This document shows positions 23,024 to 30,407 of a stretch of 30,473 nt of DNA, one piece after another. The position numbers and the translations under genes were made by a program. Location of the stretch: NCBI GenBank assembly GCA_023430565.1, contig JAEZAD010000123.1, forward strand, positions 1 through 30,473, read 5' to 3'. Numbering within the stretch: position 1 is the stretch's first letter; each line of letters begins with the position of its first letter. The DNA comes from Verrucomicrobiota bacterium. Lineage in GTDB: Bacteria > Verrucomicrobiota > Verrucomicrobiia > Opitutales > Opitutaceae. The notes under the pieces are model-generated. The model was not told where the DNA came from. It made no database searches and saw only the letters and a list, made by a program, of their open reading frames with translations.

Positions 23024-23953
23024 GTGTCCAGCCTCTCCGTCACCGCCCCGCCGCCGCCGGCCACCCCGCCCTTCGACACGCGTCTTCGCGACGCCGTTTC
23101 GCTCGCCGCCGCCCTCGTCGCTCTCACCAAGCCTCGCCTCGCCTTCTTCTCGGTTCTCACCGCGATGACCGCCTACGGCACCGGCACCCGCGCCACCTTC
23201 ACCGCGCACGCGCTCCTCACGCTGCTCGGCACCACCCTTGCCGCCGCCGGCGCGCTCTCTCTCAATCAATGGTGGGAACGCCGCACCGATGCCCTCATGC
23301 GCCGCACGCGCCAGCGCCCGCTCCCCCTCGGCCAACTTTCACCGTTCTTCGCCCTGTCCTGGAGCCTGTCGCTCTCCGCCGCCGGCGTCGTCCTCCTCGC
23401 CACCTTCATCAACCTTTCCTCCGCCGCCTTCGCCGCCGCCACAATCCTGATCTACGGCCTCGTCTACACCCCGCTTAAACGCCGCACGCGCTGGGCCACC
23501 GAAATCGGTTCGATCTCCGGCGCCCTTCCGCCCCTCCTCGGCGCCGCCGCCGCGGACAACCTTTCCTCCCCGCACGCCTGGATTCTCACCGCCGTCCTGC
23601 TGCTCTGGCAAATGCCGCACTTCTTCGCCATCGGTTGGATGCACCGCGCCGATTATCGCGCCGCCGGTTTTCCGCTGCTGCCCGCCACCGATTCCACCGG
23701 CCGTCGCACCGCTCTCTGGTCCTTCGGCTACACCGTCGCTCTCCTCGTCGTCTCCGTCTCCGCGTGGTCCCTCGAGGACGTCGGAGCTGTCTACGGCGGC
23801 ACCGCCCTTGTTGCCGGTGGCTGGCTCTTGGCTCGCGCCGGGCGGTTCCTTTTCTCACCCCACTCGCGCGATCCCGCCGCACGGCGACTGTTCGCCGCCA
23901 CGATCCTCTATCTTCCTGTGGTGCTCGTCGCTTTGCTCATCGACCGTTTCTGA
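23024..23953 (+). CDS. ctaB: Protohaem IX farnesyltransferase (haem O synthase)
   Basis: A 309-residue UbiA-family membrane enzyme that attaches a farnesyl group to haem B, making haem O for haem-copper enzymes. The first prenyl-diphosphate motif is NQWWERRTDALMRRTRQRPL; the second region reads WQMPHFFAIGWMHRADYRAA, followed by GFPLLP. About eight to nine helices are present. GTG at 23024 is taken as the start since it is the first start after the divergent promoter and 30 residues ahead of the conserved KPRL. Haem O may serve subunit I directly or be converted to haem A; no ctaA is present in the window. Divergence from the haem-copper operon with a shared control site implies co-regulation. 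Confidence 0.92.
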   Translation: MSSLSVTAPPPPATPPFDTRLRDAVSLAAALVALTKPRLAFFSVLTAMTAYGTGTRATFTAHALLTLLGTTLAAAGALSLNQWWERRTDALMRRTRQRPLPLGQLSPFFALSWSLSLSAAGVVLLATFINLSSAAFAAATILIYGLVYTPLKRRTRWATEIGSISGALPPLLGAAAADNLSSPHAWILTAVLLLWQMPHFFAIGWMHRADYRAAGFPLLPATDSTGRRTALWSFGYTVALLVVSVSAWSLEDVGAVYGGTALVAGGWLLARAGRFLFSPHSRDPAARRLFAATILYLPVVLVALLIDRF

Positions 23954-24110
23954 CCGACCCCATCTCGTATCGCGCGATTTGCACGCGCCCAGGCTTTCTT
24001 CGAAAGGGCGTTGCCCATCGCAGCGAAACAGGCACGCTGCCTTGATTCGGGAGTGAAGTGATGACACGCAGCGCCTGTGCTGCCCCCAACACAAGAGCCC
24101 GGCACCCATC

Positions 24111-25646
24111 ATGAATTCCACGCCCGGTCACTCGTCTCACGACCACCATCACCACGAGGAGTTTTCCCTTCCTCTTTTCGTGTTCACGGTCGTCGTCACT
24201 TTATGCGGGCTGCTCGCCGCCCTGCGCCTGCTCGCTCCTTCGGTGTGGACCCAGCAATTCCTCGCGCCGCTCTCCCATGCCGCGATCGCGTTTCTCGTCG
24301 TAAGCCTCGTTAACGCATTCATGGAGTATTTCTTCCATCGATACGTCCTCCACCTGCCCGCGGTGCCGTTTCTCCGCCGCCTGTATAAACAGCACACGCT
24401 GCATCACGCGCTCACCCGCATCGCCCGCAAGACCTGCCGCGACGGCAGTGGGATTCTCTTCATCGAGAACAAATTCCCCATCGTCGAGCCCGAGCAGGGC
24501 GAGGCGTCGTTCTTCCCCTGGTATTCCCTCGCGGTCTTCGCGCTCGTTCTCACGCCCCTGCTCGCCCTCCTGCAGTGGCTCCTGCCGACCTTCCCGTGGT
24601 TCATCGCCGGCTTCGCCGCGATCGCGTCGTCGCTCGCCCTCTACGAAGTTCTGCACGCAATCAATCATTGGCCCTTCGAAAAGTGGGAGCCGCTGATCCG
24701 TCATCCGCTTTGGGGTCGCTTCTGGCAGCCCGTTTACGGCTTTCACCTCCGCCATCACGCGGTCACCGACTGCAACGAATCCATCTCCGGCTTCTTCGGC
24801 CTGCCTGTCGCCGACTGGGTCTTTCGCACCTGCATCATCCCGAAAACCGTCTACGCCGAAGGTGAGCCTTCGAGCCCGGAAAAATTCGCGAGCCCCAACC
24901 CGCGCTGGATCATTCGCCGGCTCGACGAGATCGCCCAGCGCACCGTTCAACAACGCCGCGCCGCCTCCGCCTCCGCCGGCGAGCAGCCACCCGCCAAACC
25001 GGCCCCACTCGTCCGCACCTACACCCGCGGCGAGGAAATCGCGAACTGGGTCACGCACGGCGTCGGTCTCGCCGCCAGCGTCGTCGGCCTCACTTTGCTG
25101 ATCGTGCTCGCGAGCCTCCAAGGCGACGCCTGGCACGTTGTCAGTTTCACCGTGTTCGGCCTCACGCTGCTCACGCTCTACACCGTCTCCACCCTCTATC
25201 ACGCGCAACGCGGCGCCCGCGCAAAACTCGTTTTCCAAAAGCTCGACCACGCCGCGATCTTTCTCCTCATCGCCGGCACCTACACGCCTTTCCTCCTCAC
25301 CCACCTGCGCGGGCCCTGGGGCTGGTCGCTCTTTGGCGTCATCTGGGGCCTGTGCGGCGCGGGAGCCGTCTTTCAATTTTTCTCGAGCGAACGCTTCCGC
25401 CGCGTGACGACCCTCGGCTACATCGTTCTCGGCTGGCTGATCGTCGTCGCCTTCAAACCCCTGCTCACGCACGTGCCGCCCGGCGGACTCTGGCTGCTGC
25501 TCGCCGGCGGCCTGTGCTACACCATCGGCGTCATCTTCTATCGCTGGCACCGCGTTCGCTACCATCACGCCGTCTGGCACGCCTTCGTCCTCGGCGGCAG
25601 CACCTGCCACTACCTCGCCGTTCTCCTGTTTTTGCTTCCGCGGTAG
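24111..25646 (+). CDS. Fusion of fatty-acid hydroxylase-like and PAQR (hemolysin III/TrhA-like) domains
   Basis: A 511-residue membrane protein. A His-rich N-terminus (HSSHDHHHH, 7-15) precedes a fatty-acid hydroxylase/sterol desaturase-like half with the di-iron histidine boxes HRYVLH (76-81), HTLHH (95-99), HAINH (182-186) and HLRHH (212-216). After a linker (262-300) comes a complete PAQR/hemolysin III half: a conserved Glu and His in EEIANWVTHG (308-317), STLYH (360-364), KLDHAAIF with Asp379-His380, and HHAVWH (485-490), the predicted metal ligands. PAQR proteins include ceramidase-like receptors and TrhA membrane-homeostasis proteins; hydroxylases of the first type act on acyl chains. 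A combined role in modifying membrane lipid acyl groups is a reasonable inference. Start: ATG just before the His-rich tail. Confidence 0.88.
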   Translation: MNSTPGHSSHDHHHHEEFSLPLFVFTVVVTLCGLLAALRLLAPSVWTQQFLAPLSHAAIAFLVVSLVNAFMEYFFHRYVLHLPAVPFLRRLYKQHTLHHALTRIARKTCRDGSGILFIENKFPIVEPEQGEASFFPWYSLAVFALVLTPLLALLQWLLPTFPWFIAGFAAIASSLALYEVLHAINHWPFEKWEPLIRHPLWGRFWQPVYGFHLRHHAVTDCNESISGFFGLPVADWVFRTCIIPKTVYAEGEPSSPEKFASPNPRWIIRRLDEIAQRTVQQRRAASASAGEQPPAKPAPLVRTYTRGEEIANWVTHGVGLAASVVGLTLLIVLASLQGDAWHVVSFTVFGLTLLTLYTVSTLYHAQRGARAKLVFQKLDHAAIFLLIAGTYTPFLLTHLRGPWGWSLFGVIWGLCGAGAVFQFFSSERFRRVTTLGYIVLGWLIVVAFKPLLTHVPPGGLWLLLAGGLCYTIGVIFYRWHRVRYHHAVWHAFVLGGSTCHYLAVLLFLLPR

Positions 25647-25718
25647 TCGCACCCACCGGGGGTCCTGCCCTCGCCGATAGGCCGCGTGCGCGCGCTTCGG
25701 TTTTGTGAGGAACTTTTG

Positions 25719-25740
25719 ACGCGGCTGTGTCACGCCGCGT
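25719..25740. promoter_or_regulatory. Inverted repeat upstream of the Hsp20 genes
   Basis: ACGCGGC (25719-25725) and GCCGCGT (25734-25740) flank an eight-base spacer, overlapping a TTGACG that could act as a -35 box. It lies about 155 bp before the first Hsp20 ATG in a 249-bp gap. It is not a CIRCE element. An operator is possible; nothing else stands out in the gap. Confidence 0.3.
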
Positions 25741-25895
25741 GTCGACTTTGCGCAGCCCCGCCTCCACGCGCGGGCCTCAAGTTTCGCAGGCTCCGCGGTT
25801 TGTTGCGCGCGCCCGTTCGGCATCCCGCATGCAAAGGAAGGGACACAACAACGCCCCTCGCGGGCAACCAACCGAAACCGAAGCCATCACACATC

Positions 25896-26354
25896 ATGAG
25901 AATCGTTCGCTACACCTATCCCTCCTACCGCAACCCGACGACCGCGCTGGGCCGCTGGTCTCAATCGCCCTGGTCGGGCCTCGAAACCGAAATCGACCGC
26001 CTGTTTGAAACGGCGCTCACGAGCTTCTCCGACGCGAGCACCTCGACGCACTTCCCGGTCGATCTCTACGAAGACAACGACAACACCTACGTGCGCGCCG
26101 AGCTGCCGGGCGTGAACCGCGACGAGATCAACGTCGAGATGGTCGAGGACTTCCTCACCATCAGCGCCACGCGCAAGACGCCCGCCACCGACGGCCAGGC
26201 CGAACAGTCCTTCTCGTTCAGCCGCTCGGTGAACATCCCGGAAGAGGTGCAGGCCGACAAGGTCAGCGCCGCTTACGAAAACGGCGTCCTCACCGTCACG
26301 CTCCCGAAACGCGAAGAGGCCAAACCGCGTAAAATCAGCGTCGCCGTCAAATAA
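25896..26354 (+). CDS. Small heat-shock protein (Hsp20/alpha-crystallin)
   Basis: A 152-residue Hsp20 chaperone. The alpha-crystallin domain covers about residues 45-145: FPVDLYEDNDNTYVRAELPG, the FLTISATRK strand, SFSRSVNIPEEV and the conserved AAYENGVLTVTLPK motif. The N-terminal arm is Tyr- and Trp-rich (YTYPSYRNP, WSQSPWSGL). Such proteins hold unfolding clients for refolding by DnaK/ClpB. ATG at 25896 starts the conserved arm; the upstream open frame is arginine-rich noise. A second Hsp20 gene follows after 57 bp and both end before one strong terminator, so they are likely one transcript. Confidence 0.93.
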   Translation: MRIVRYTYPSYRNPTTALGRWSQSPWSGLETEIDRLFETALTSFSDASTSTHFPVDLYEDNDNTYVRAELPGVNRDEINVEMVEDFLTISATRKTPATDGQAEQSFSFSRSVNIPEEVQADKVSAAYENGVLTVTLPKREEAKPRKISVAVK

Positions 26355-26366
26355 CCGGCCGCCGCT

Positions 26367-26401
26367 CTCAACCCTCATCCCTCAACTCTCAACTCTCAAC
26401 T
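26367..26401. repeat. CTCAACT heptamer tandem repeat
   Basis: Five consecutive heptamers: CTCAACC, CTCATCC and three exact CTCAACT. They fill most of the gap between the two Hsp20 genes and end ten bases before the second ATG, so copy-number change could alter the translation-initiation region or spacing. Confidence 0.7.
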
Positions 26402-26411
26402 TCCGAAAACC

Positions 26412-26819
26412 ATGTCTCTCCTCAACACCCTCATCCCTTCGCTCAATCGCCTTCCCGTGCGCCGTGAGCGTGCACCCGGCCAGCCCGATCTCGGCCCGAC
26501 CGTGAAGCCGCTCTACGAAGTGAAGGAAACGAACGATGCCTACGGCGTCACCGTTTACCTCCCCGGCGTGACCAAGGACGGCCTCGATCTCACCGCCGAC
26601 GCCGGCGAGTTCCGCATCGTGGGCCGCCGTAACTGGAAACGACCCGAAACGTGGACCGCTCTCTACCGCGAGTCCGTCGATGCTCCGTTCGAACTCGTGC
26701 TCACGCACGACAACGCCATCGACGCCGACAAGATCGCCGCCGAACTCCGCGACGGCGTCCTCCGGGTCTCGCTCCCGAAAGCCGAGGCCCTGAAACCCCG
26801 CAAAATCGCGGTCAGCTGA
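26412..26819 (+). CDS. Small heat-shock protein (Hsp20), divergent second copy
   Basis: A 135-residue Hsp20-family protein. The alpha-crystallin domain spans about 33-130, with YGVTVYLPGV, a shortened middle loop and the LRDGVLRVSLPK motif near the end; the last residues PRKIAVS parallel PRKISVAVK of the upstream copy. It has little N-terminal arm and an unusual FRIVGRRNWKRPETW loop, so it is clearly not a recent duplicate. A role as co-assembling partner of the first Hsp20 (as in IbpA/IbpB pairs) is inferred from the shared transcript. Confidence 0.88.
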   Translation: MSLLNTLIPSLNRLPVRRERAPGQPDLGPTVKPLYEVKETNDAYGVTVYLPGVTKDGLDLTADAGEFRIVGRRNWKRPETWTALYRESVDAPFELVLTHDNAIDADKIAAELRDGVLRVSLPKAEALKPRKIAVS

Positions 26820-26830
26820 TCTTCTGGTCG

Positions 26831-26851
26831 GTTGCGCGCTCGCCGCGCAAC
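26831..26851. repeat. GTTGCGCG hairpin after the second Hsp20 gene
   Basis: GTTGCGCG (26831-26838) and CGCGCAAC (26844-26851) form a perfect eight-base stem with a five-base loop. CGCCGCGCAAC at 26841-26851 recurs at 26856-26866 as a direct repeat. It precedes the main terminator by about 40 bases and may assist it or protect the 3' end. Confidence 0.5.
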
Positions 26852-26887
26852 GGTTCGCCGCGCAACCCGCCCACCTTTCGGCCTCTC

Positions 26888-26921
26888 GCCGGATGCTCAC
26901 CGCATCCGGCTTTTTTCTTTT
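26888..26921 (+). terminator. Factor-independent terminator of the Hsp20 operon
   Basis: GCCGGATGC (26888-26896) and GCATCCGGC (26902-26910) form a perfect nine-base stem with loop TCACC, followed by TTTTTTCTTTT. This is the clearest terminator in the window and ends the Hsp20 transcript. Confidence 0.92.
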
Positions 26922-26954
26922 ATCCACCCCCGCCGCTTGGCAGCTTCCCCTGCC

Positions 26955-27614
26955 ATGGGTCCCGCGTTCGCCGCCTCGCTCGTGTTCGTCGGCTTCGGCC
27001 TTTTCATCGTTTTCCTCCTCAAGTTCGGCGCCGCCCAAAGCCGCAAGGCCCTCGAGAGTTTCAACCGCCTCGCCGCCCGTCTCGGCCTCACGCCCGAGCC
27101 CGCCAAACTCAAACTCGGCTTCTGGTCCGGCGGCGAAGCCAACGGCGAACTCCGCGGCAAACGCGCCCGGCTCTACAGCTACACCACCGGCTCCGGTAAA
27201 AGCCGCACCGTCTGGTGCGCCGTCGCCGTCCAGCCGCGTCAAACCGGCGGCCTCACGTTTTCGCTCACTCCCCAAGGCCTCGGCTCCAAGGTCGCCGAGC
27301 TCTTCGGCGCCAAAGAAATCACCGTCGGCGATCCGGCCTTCGACAAAGCCTGGTTCATCCGGACCAATCAGCCCGAATTCTTCGCCGCCGCCCTGCTCCC
27401 CGAACTCCGCACCCGCCTCGCCGCCGCCATCGAAGGCCAGCCGCACCCGTGGCAGCCCTCCGTTAAACTCGAGAAAGGCGCCGTGATCTACGCCGAAGCC
27501 GGCGCATTCAACCACGAGGGCCGCTGCGAACGCCTCTTCCGCATGGCCGATATTCTGTGCGACTTCGCCGACATCGCCGAGGTCCACGCGCAACACTCCT
27601 CGCCCGACCGCTGA
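26955..27614 (+). CDS. Membrane-anchored protein of unknown function
   Basis: A 219-residue protein not recognised by family. Residues 3-24 form one N-terminal membrane helix; the remaining ~195 residues are soluble, predicted alpha/beta, with segments such as RLAARLGLTPEP, GFWSGGEANGELRGKRARLY, WCAVAVQPRQTGGLTFSLTP and FIRTNQPEFFAAALLPELR. The style is that of DUF3137-like proteins in which a strand-rich domain follows an anchor, but this is only a resemblance. ATG at 26955 directly precedes the helix. It starts just after the Hsp20 terminator and is 46 bp from the next gene on the same strand, so it probably opens a new unit. Confidence 0.68.
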   Translation: MGPAFAASLVFVGFGLFIVFLLKFGAAQSRKALESFNRLAARLGLTPEPAKLKLGFWSGGEANGELRGKRARLYSYTTGSGKSRTVWCAVAVQPRQTGGLTFSLTPQGLGSKVAELFGAKEITVGDPAFDKAWFIRTNQPEFFAAALLPELRTRLAAAIEGQPHPWQPSVKLEKGAVIYAEAGAFNHEGRCERLFRMADILCDFADIAEVHAQHSSPDR

Positions 27615-27660
27615 CCTCCCACCGTTCCTGAACGCGCGGCACCCCCGCCGCGCACAACCC

Positions 27661-28140
27661 GTGTCCCCCAGAACCACCAACCTCCTCGCCCTCCTCATCA
27701 CCGCCCTCGGCTGCACCCAGATGCTCGGCTACCTCACCGGCTCGCGCGCGCTCCGTGGGATCGGCCTCGCCTCCGTCGCCGCGCCGCTTCCGAAAGTGTT
27801 CTCCGATGTCGACGGTCTCGAAACCTTCGCGTCGTCCTTCACGCTCCGCGGCGTCGACGCCCACGGCTCGCCCTTCGAACTGGCGATCACGCCCGAGATC
27901 TACGCCCGCCTCGAGGGCTGCTACAACCGCCGCAACGTCTACGGCGCCGCTCTCAGCTACGCCCCTCGAATGCCCGAGCCGCTCTGGTCCGCCGTCTTCT
28001 GCTACGGCTTGCAACCCGGCGGCCCGCTCCATCGCGAATTCAACCTCCCCGCCGGCGCGCACCAGTTGAGTGTCGAAATCCGCACAAAAACCCGCGGGCG
28101 AACCGACGTCTGGATCCTTCGCCCCGATTGCGCGCAATGA
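27661..28140 (+). CDS. Exported or membrane-anchored protein of unknown function, partner of HTTM-DCC protein
   Basis: A 159-residue protein starting with GTG. The first 25 residues are hydrophobic (LLALLITALGCTQMLGYL) and act as signal or anchor; Cys at position 18 is not in a good lipobox. The rest contains FTLRGVDAHGSPFELAITPE and a CYNRRNVYGAALSYAP segment and looks like a small beta-rich domain. No family is recognised. Its stop codon overlaps the ATG of the HTTM-DCC gene (ATGA), so the two are translationally coupled and probably act together. An ATG at 27721 is a weaker alternative start because it would lose the hydrophobic segment. Confidence 0.72.
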   Translation: MSPRTTNLLALLITALGCTQMLGYLTGSRALRGIGLASVAAPLPKVFSDVDGLETFASSFTLRGVDAHGSPFELAITPEIYARLEGCYNRRNVYGAALSYAPRMPEPLWSAVFCYGLQPGGPLHREFNLPAGAHQLSVEIRTKTRGRTDVWILRPDCAQ

Positions 28141-29387
28141 ATCGCACGCACCCCGTCACCCCCGCGCAGTTCGCGCTCTTCCGCCTCATTTTCGGCGCGT
28201 ATCTCGCAATCCACTTCGCCACCCAACTCCCGCATGCGGTCGAACTTTTCTCGAGTCGCGGCGTGCTGCCCGATCCCGCGCTCAACCCGCTCCACGGTCT
28301 CTTCCCCAACCCGCTCGCCGCCTGGGGCTCGCCCACGTTCACGTTCGTTTTTATCTCCGCTCTTTTCGCGCTCAGCCTCGCCTTCACCGCGGGCTTTTTC
28401 CGCCGCACCGCCAGCCTGCTCCTCTGGTTCGGCTGGGCCGCCCTCTTCAATCGCAACAACCTCATCGCGAATCCGTCGCTCCCCTACGTCGGCGTCATCC
28501 TGCTTTTCTGCGCGCTGATTCCGCCTGGCGAACCCTGGAGTTTTCGCGCCCGCCTTCGCCCGCCGTCGTCGTGGTATTTTCCGTCGTTCGTTTTCTGGGG
28601 CGCGTGGCTCCTCATGGCCGCCGGCTACACCGCGAGCGGTCTAATCAAACTCGACAGCCCCAGCTGGGTCGACGGCACCGCCTTCCTCCACCTCATCGAA
28701 AATCCCCTCGCCCGCCCCGGCTTCGTCCGCGACCTCCTGCTCGCCGCACCGCTTCCGGTCCACGCCGCCCTCACCTGGTTCGCGCTCGCGATGGAAATCC
28801 TCTTCCTTCCGCTCTGCCTCTTCCGCACCGGCCGGCTCATCGCGTGGACCTCCATGCTCGCGATGCACCTCGGCATCCTCACCACGGTCGACTTCGCCGA
28901 TCTCAGCTTCGGCATGGTGATGATCCACCTCTTCACCTTCGACCCGCAGTGGTTTCCCGCGCGCCGCGACACCCGCCAACCCGTCCTCCTTTACGACGGC
29001 GAATGCGGCCTCTGCAACGCCGCCGTCCGCCTCCTCCTCCGCGAAGACACCTCCGCCCGCCTCCGCTTCGCTCCACTCCAAAGCCCGCCCGCCCAATCCT
29101 ATCTCCGTATCCAGAATCTGCCGACTGCCGACTTCGACAGCATCGTCTTCATCCCCGACTGGAACAATCCCGTTATCGGCGCCTACCGCCTCCGCACCGA
29201 CGGCGTCCTCGCCGCCTCTTCCGAAATCGGCGGCCTCTGGCGCGTCATCGCTGCCCTTCGCCTTCTTCCCCGCCGCCTGCGCGACCCATTCTACAAACTC
29301 GTCGCCCGCACCCGCTACGCCCTCTTCGGCGAATACGTCCCGACTCCCCTCCCCGATCCCGCTTGGCGAACGCGCTTCCTCGCCTGA
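28137..29387 (+). CDS. HTTM domain fused to DCC (DUF393) thiol-oxidoreductase-like domain
   Basis: A 416-residue fusion. Residues 1-275 form an HTTM-type membrane domain with several helices (FRLIFGAYLAIHFA, LFNRNNLIANPSLPYVG, GYTASGLIKL, DLSFGMVMIHLFTFDPQWF), the fold shared with vitamin K-dependent gamma-carboxylases, though catalysis is not implied. Residues 283-400 form a DCC domain opening with LLYDGECGLCNAAV, where Tyr286-Asp287-Gly288 and Cys290/Cys293 define the family, and closing with TRYALFGE. DCC proteins are thioredoxin-like and presumed to be thiol-disulfide oxidoreductases. HTTM-DCC fusions occur in other bacteria; their substrate is unknown. Coupled by a four-base overlap to the upstream gene. 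Confidence 0.86.
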   Translation: MNRTHPVTPAQFALFRLIFGAYLAIHFATQLPHAVELFSSRGVLPDPALNPLHGLFPNPLAAWGSPTFTFVFISALFALSLAFTAGFFRRTASLLLWFGWAALFNRNNLIANPSLPYVGVILLFCALIPPGEPWSFRARLRPPSSWYFPSFVFWGAWLLMAAGYTASGLIKLDSPSWVDGTAFLHLIENPLARPGFVRDLLLAAPLPVHAALTWFALAMEILFLPLCLFRTGRLIAWTSMLAMHLGILTTVDFADLSFGMVMIHLFTFDPQWFPARRDTRQPVLLYDGECGLCNAAVRLLLREDTSARLRFAPLQSPPAQSYLRIQNLPTADFDSIVFIPDWNNPVIGAYRLRTDGVLAASSEIGGLWRVIAALRLLPRRLRDPFYKLVARTRYALFGEYVPTPLPDPAWRTRFLA

Positions 29388-29405
29388 TCAGCCAATCCGC
29401 GTCTG

Positions 29406-29475
29406 AACCGCACAGAACGCAAAGACCGCAGAGAGAACCACCCGCGCCTCTGCGTTCTTTGCGTTCTTTGCGGTT
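29406..29475. repeat. Long hairpin built of AACGCAAAG-type units
   Basis: Arms 29406-29433 and 29448-29475 are inverted copies with 26 of 28 positions matching, around a 14-base loop. Each arm is made of short repeating units (AACGCAAAG / CTTTGCGTT). It lies in the convergent gap between the HTTM-DCC gene and the hydroxylase gene and touches the latter's stop codon at 29474-29476. It could terminate both transcripts; unit structure suggests a dispersed repeat family. Confidence 0.75.
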
Positions 29476-30340
29476 AATTACCCCCCTCGCGCCCACTCGC
29501 CTCACTCACCCGCTGCGTCGCGCACCCCCACCGCTTGCTGCACCCGATGCACGTCGGCAAAAAACCCAGCGGGGTCCGCGCTTCCGCGTCCTTCGCGTGC
29601 ACGTCGCGAAACACCAGAATGTCGTCGAACCGATCCTCGCGCCACTCCTCGTAACCACACTGCTCCGGCGCCTGCTTCGGGTTGTCGAATGTCCCGAACA
29701 GCCAGTCCCACAACGGCAGGTCCGCAAAGTTCTGCGTGTGATGCCGGAACTTGTGGTGAATCCGGTGCGACTCCGGCCGCTGCACGAGAAACCCCATCCA
29801 GTGCGGCGTGCGCAGGTTGAGATGATAGAAATACTCCGCGATCGCCGTCAGGAACGTGTAGATCGCCCCCGCCTCCACGCTGCATCCGAGAAGCAAATAC
29901 ACGATCCCCGCGCTCAGCAGCGAATTGATCGTGATCTCCACCGGATGCTTGTAGAACGACGTCACCAGCTCGATCCGCCGCGGCGAGTGGTGCAGTTGGT
30001 GACACAGCCGCCAGAACAACTGCGACTCGTGCCGCCACCGGTGCCACCAGTAGTAAACGAACGTCGACACGAAATACGCGATCGCCCCCTGCCCCACCGC
30101 ACCCACGTGCTCTTGCAGCCGAAACAGCGACACCTCCTGCAGCCAGCGATCCCAGGTCAACCCCGCCAGGATCACGATCCCGAGCTGGATCACGTTCACG
30201 AAAATCACGCGCGCCCACCAGTTGTGCACCTTCGGCAGCTCCCGCGCCGGCCACACCCGCTCCACGACAAACAACCCCGCCGCAATCGCGATCAACAGCA
30301 GTAGAAGCATCGCGCGATCCTGCCGTTTCGGATTCTCCAT
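29474..30340 (-). CDS. Sterol desaturase / fatty-acid hydroxylase family protein
   Basis: A 288-residue membrane enzyme with the eight-histidine di-iron signature: HRWRH (His100, His104), HQLHH (His114, 117, 118) and HRIHH (His192, 195, 196), plus supporting His near 180 and 200. Four hydrophobic helices lie at about 11-29, 45-62, 82-98 and 140-175. Members hydroxylate or desaturate sterols, carotenoids or acyl chains; the substrate here is open. The C-terminal tail holds three cysteines in CIGCSKRWGC, which could bind a metal and is not usual for the family. ATG at 30340 precedes the first helix. Confidence 0.9.
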   Translation of the reverse strand: MENPKRQDRAMLLLLLIAIAAGLFVVERVWPARELPKVHNWWARVIFVNVIQLGIVILAGLTWDRWLQEVSLFRLQEHVGAVGQGAIAYFVSTFVYYWWHRWRHESQLFWRLCHQLHHSPRRIELVTSFYKHPVEITINSLLSAGIVYLLLGCSVEAGAIYTFLTAIAEYFYHLNLRTPHWMGFLVQRPESHRIHHKFRHHTQNFADLPLWDWLFGTFDNPKQAPEQCGYEEWREDRFDDILVFRDVHAKDAEARTPLGFLPTCIGCSKRWGCATQRVSEASGREGGN

Positions 30341-30376
30341 TCAAGCCCGCGCCGGCCCCATAGCCGCGAGCAGCCT

Positions 30377-30394
30377 GCCCCGATGCGTCGGGGC
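30377..30394. terminator. GC-rich hairpin downstream of the partial gene
   Basis: GCCCCGA (30377-30383) and TCGGGGC (30388-30394) form a seven-base stem with loop TGCG between the partial gene's stop and the hydroxylase ATG. There is no T run; possible weak terminator. Confidence 0.4.
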
Positions 30395-30407
30395 CAGCGA
30401 GCCGGTT

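Noticed and set aside
24030..24042. AGGCA-CGC-TGCCT inverted repeat after ctaB as a terminator or operator
   Set aside because: Five-base arms with no T run are expected by chance in GC-rich gaps.
24043..24056. TTGATTCGGGAGTG ahead of the hydroxylase-PAQR gene as a second FNR-type site
   Set aside because: Only the left half fits; the right half lacks ATCAA/GTCAA and no -10 box stands at a suitable distance.
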